Below, piece by piece: positions 5,041 through 5,966 of a stretch of DNA of 5,966 nucleotides. The position numbers and the translations under genes were made by a program. This DNA comes from Vulcanimicrobiota bacterium (GTDB taxonomy: Bacteria; Vulcanimicrobiota; Vulcanimicrobiia; Vulcanimicrobiales; Vulcanimicrobiaceae). Location: assembly GCA_027306845.1 (NCBI GenBank), contig DAHUYY010000123.1:1-5966 (forward strand), given 5' to 3'. The notes beneath the pieces were generated by a model. It was not told the DNA's origin and ran no database searches. It worked only from the letters and a program-made list of their open reading frames with translations. How positions within the stretch are numbered: the stretch's first letter is position 1; each line of letters starts with the position of its first letter.

Positions 5041-5966
5041 GTGATAAATCGCATCGCGCGGAGAATCCTCGTGACCGGTGGGGCCGGCTACGTCGGGAGC
5101 CGCTTGGTTCCGAAGCTTCTTGACGCTGGATATGAAGTGGTCGTTTACGACCTCTATCTCTACGGCAAGGAAGGCCTCGCCGAAGTGCGCGGTAGCGATC
5201 GTCTCGTCGAGGTACGGGGCGATCTGCGGGATGCAGCGGCGGTCGGCCGCGCGCTGCAAGGGGTAGACACGGTTATTCACTTGGCGTGCATTTCCAACGA
5301 CCCGAGTTTCGAGCTCAATCCGGAACTTGGAAAGTCGATCAATTACGACTGCTTTCCGGGATTGATCCAAGCGTCTAAAGAGGCGGGAGTAACGCGGTTC
5401 GTCTATGCTTCTTCATCGAGCGTTTACGGCGTCAAGCAGGAAGAGCATGTTACGGAGAATTTAAGTCTCGAACCGCTTACCGATTATTCAAAGTTTAAGG
5501 CGATGTGCGAAGAAGTGCTCATGGAGTCTCGCGAGAGTGGCTTCGAAACGTTGATTCTCCGGCCGGCGACAGTATGCGGCTATGCACCGCGGCTGCGTCT
5601 GGATCTCTCCGTGAATATCATGACCAATCACGCCGTGAACAATCGGGTTATCCGCGTTTTTGGCGGGTCGCAAATCCGGCCGAACATCCACATCGAGGAT
5701 ATGACGGACCTTTACGTGCAGACGGTATCGCTACCTGGCTCGCAAATAGATGGAAAAATCTATAATGCCGGATACTACAATCAGTCGATCGCAGAGATTG
5801 CCGAGACGACGCGCGCGGTGGTAGGCCCTGATGTGACGATCAACGTGGAGGCGACCAACGATTTAAGATCGTATCGAATCAATTCCGATTTGATTCGCCG
5901 CGAACTCGGCTTTGCGGCGAAACGCGATATCGCTACTGCCGTACGCGATTTGGTGTCGGCCTTCGA
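5041..5966 (+). CDS. NAD-dependent epimerase/dehydratase, extended SDR (3' partial)
   Basis: The frame is open from GTG 5041 to the right edge (308 full codons, no stop), so the C-terminus is cut; family members are usually about 310-350 residues. The Rossmann dinucleotide motif is GGAGYVG (13-19), and acidic D37 at the end of the second strand suggests NAD rather than NADP. The catalytic set is complete: S125 in YASSSSVYG (122-130), and Y149 with K153 in DYSKFK. HLACISNDPSFELNP, RPATVCGY, LDLSVNIMTNHAVNN and RPNIHIEDM mark a sugar-nucleotide SDR subfamily related to GalE and RmlB-like enzymes. It should oxidise a nucleotide sugar transiently and epimerise, dehydrate or reduce it; which one cannot be told. 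It lies 15 bp behind the nucleotidyltransferase-kinase gene and is very likely cotranscribed, so the activated product of that enzyme is a plausible substrate (inference). Confidence 0.92.
   Translation, partial: MINRIARRILVTGGAGYVGSRLVPKLLDAGYEVVVYDLYLYGKEGLAEVRGSDRLVEVRGDLRDAAAVGRALQGVDTVIHLACISNDPSFELNPELGKSINYDCFPGLIQASKEAGVTRFVYASSSSVYGVKQEEHVTENLSLEPLTDYSKFKAMCEEVLMESRESGFETLILRPATVCGYAPRLRLDLSVNIMTNHAVNNRVIRVFGGSQIRPNIHIEDMTDLYVQTVSLPGSQIDGKIYNAGYYNQSIAEIAETTRAVVGPDVTINVEATNDLRSYRINSDLIRRELGFAAKRDIATAVRDLVSAF

Overview
The window is bacterial DNA of moderately high GC, judged by eye. It has tightly packed genes, GTG as well as ATG starts, Shine-Dalgarno sequences and four-base stop/start overlaps. 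I cannot assign a phylum. The five genes look like part of a surface-polysaccharide or other glycoconjugate cluster: glycosyltransferase, a TPP-dependent E1 alpha/beta pair, a sugar nucleotidyltransferase/kinase fusion, and an extended SDR sugar epimerase/dehydratase. No RNA gene, IS element, CRISPR array or phage gene was recognised.

Layout. (1) 1-1146 (+): 3' part of a glycosyltransferase entering from the left edge, with a GT-B (GT4-like) C-terminal tail followed by a complete-looking GT2 (GT-A) domain. It meets the next gene tail to tail after 20 bp. (2) 3220-1167 (-): a two-gene operon, E1 alpha then E1 beta, joined by an ATGA overlap. (3) 3221-3447: a 227-bp divergent intergenic region. 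On the minus side it holds a perfect 8-bp hairpin just before the E1 alpha ribosome-binding site. On the plus side it holds a dense set of nested complementary segments that can fold into a three-way-junction-like leader. (4) 3448-5025 (+): a nucleotidyltransferase-PfkB kinase fusion, HldE-like but with the domains in the opposite order. (5) 5041-5966 (+): an NAD-dependent epimerase/dehydratase running off the right edge, 15 bp after the fusion and behind a good Shine-Dalgarno sequence.

How they may work together (inference). The fusion enzyme would phosphorylate a sugar or polyol and activate it with a nucleotide. The SDR would remodel the activated sugar. The E1 pair has no E2 or E3 gene in the window, so it may not feed acyl-CoA metabolism. 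It could instead decarboxylate a 2-oxo acid on TPP and join the two-carbon unit to a sugar, as proposed for the E1-like AviB proteins of avilamycin biosynthesis. The glycosyltransferase would place the product on a glycan. The most unusual items are this orphan E1 pair with an altered alpha-subunit loop, the reversed kinase/nucleotidyltransferase order, and the structured leader between the two divergent operons.
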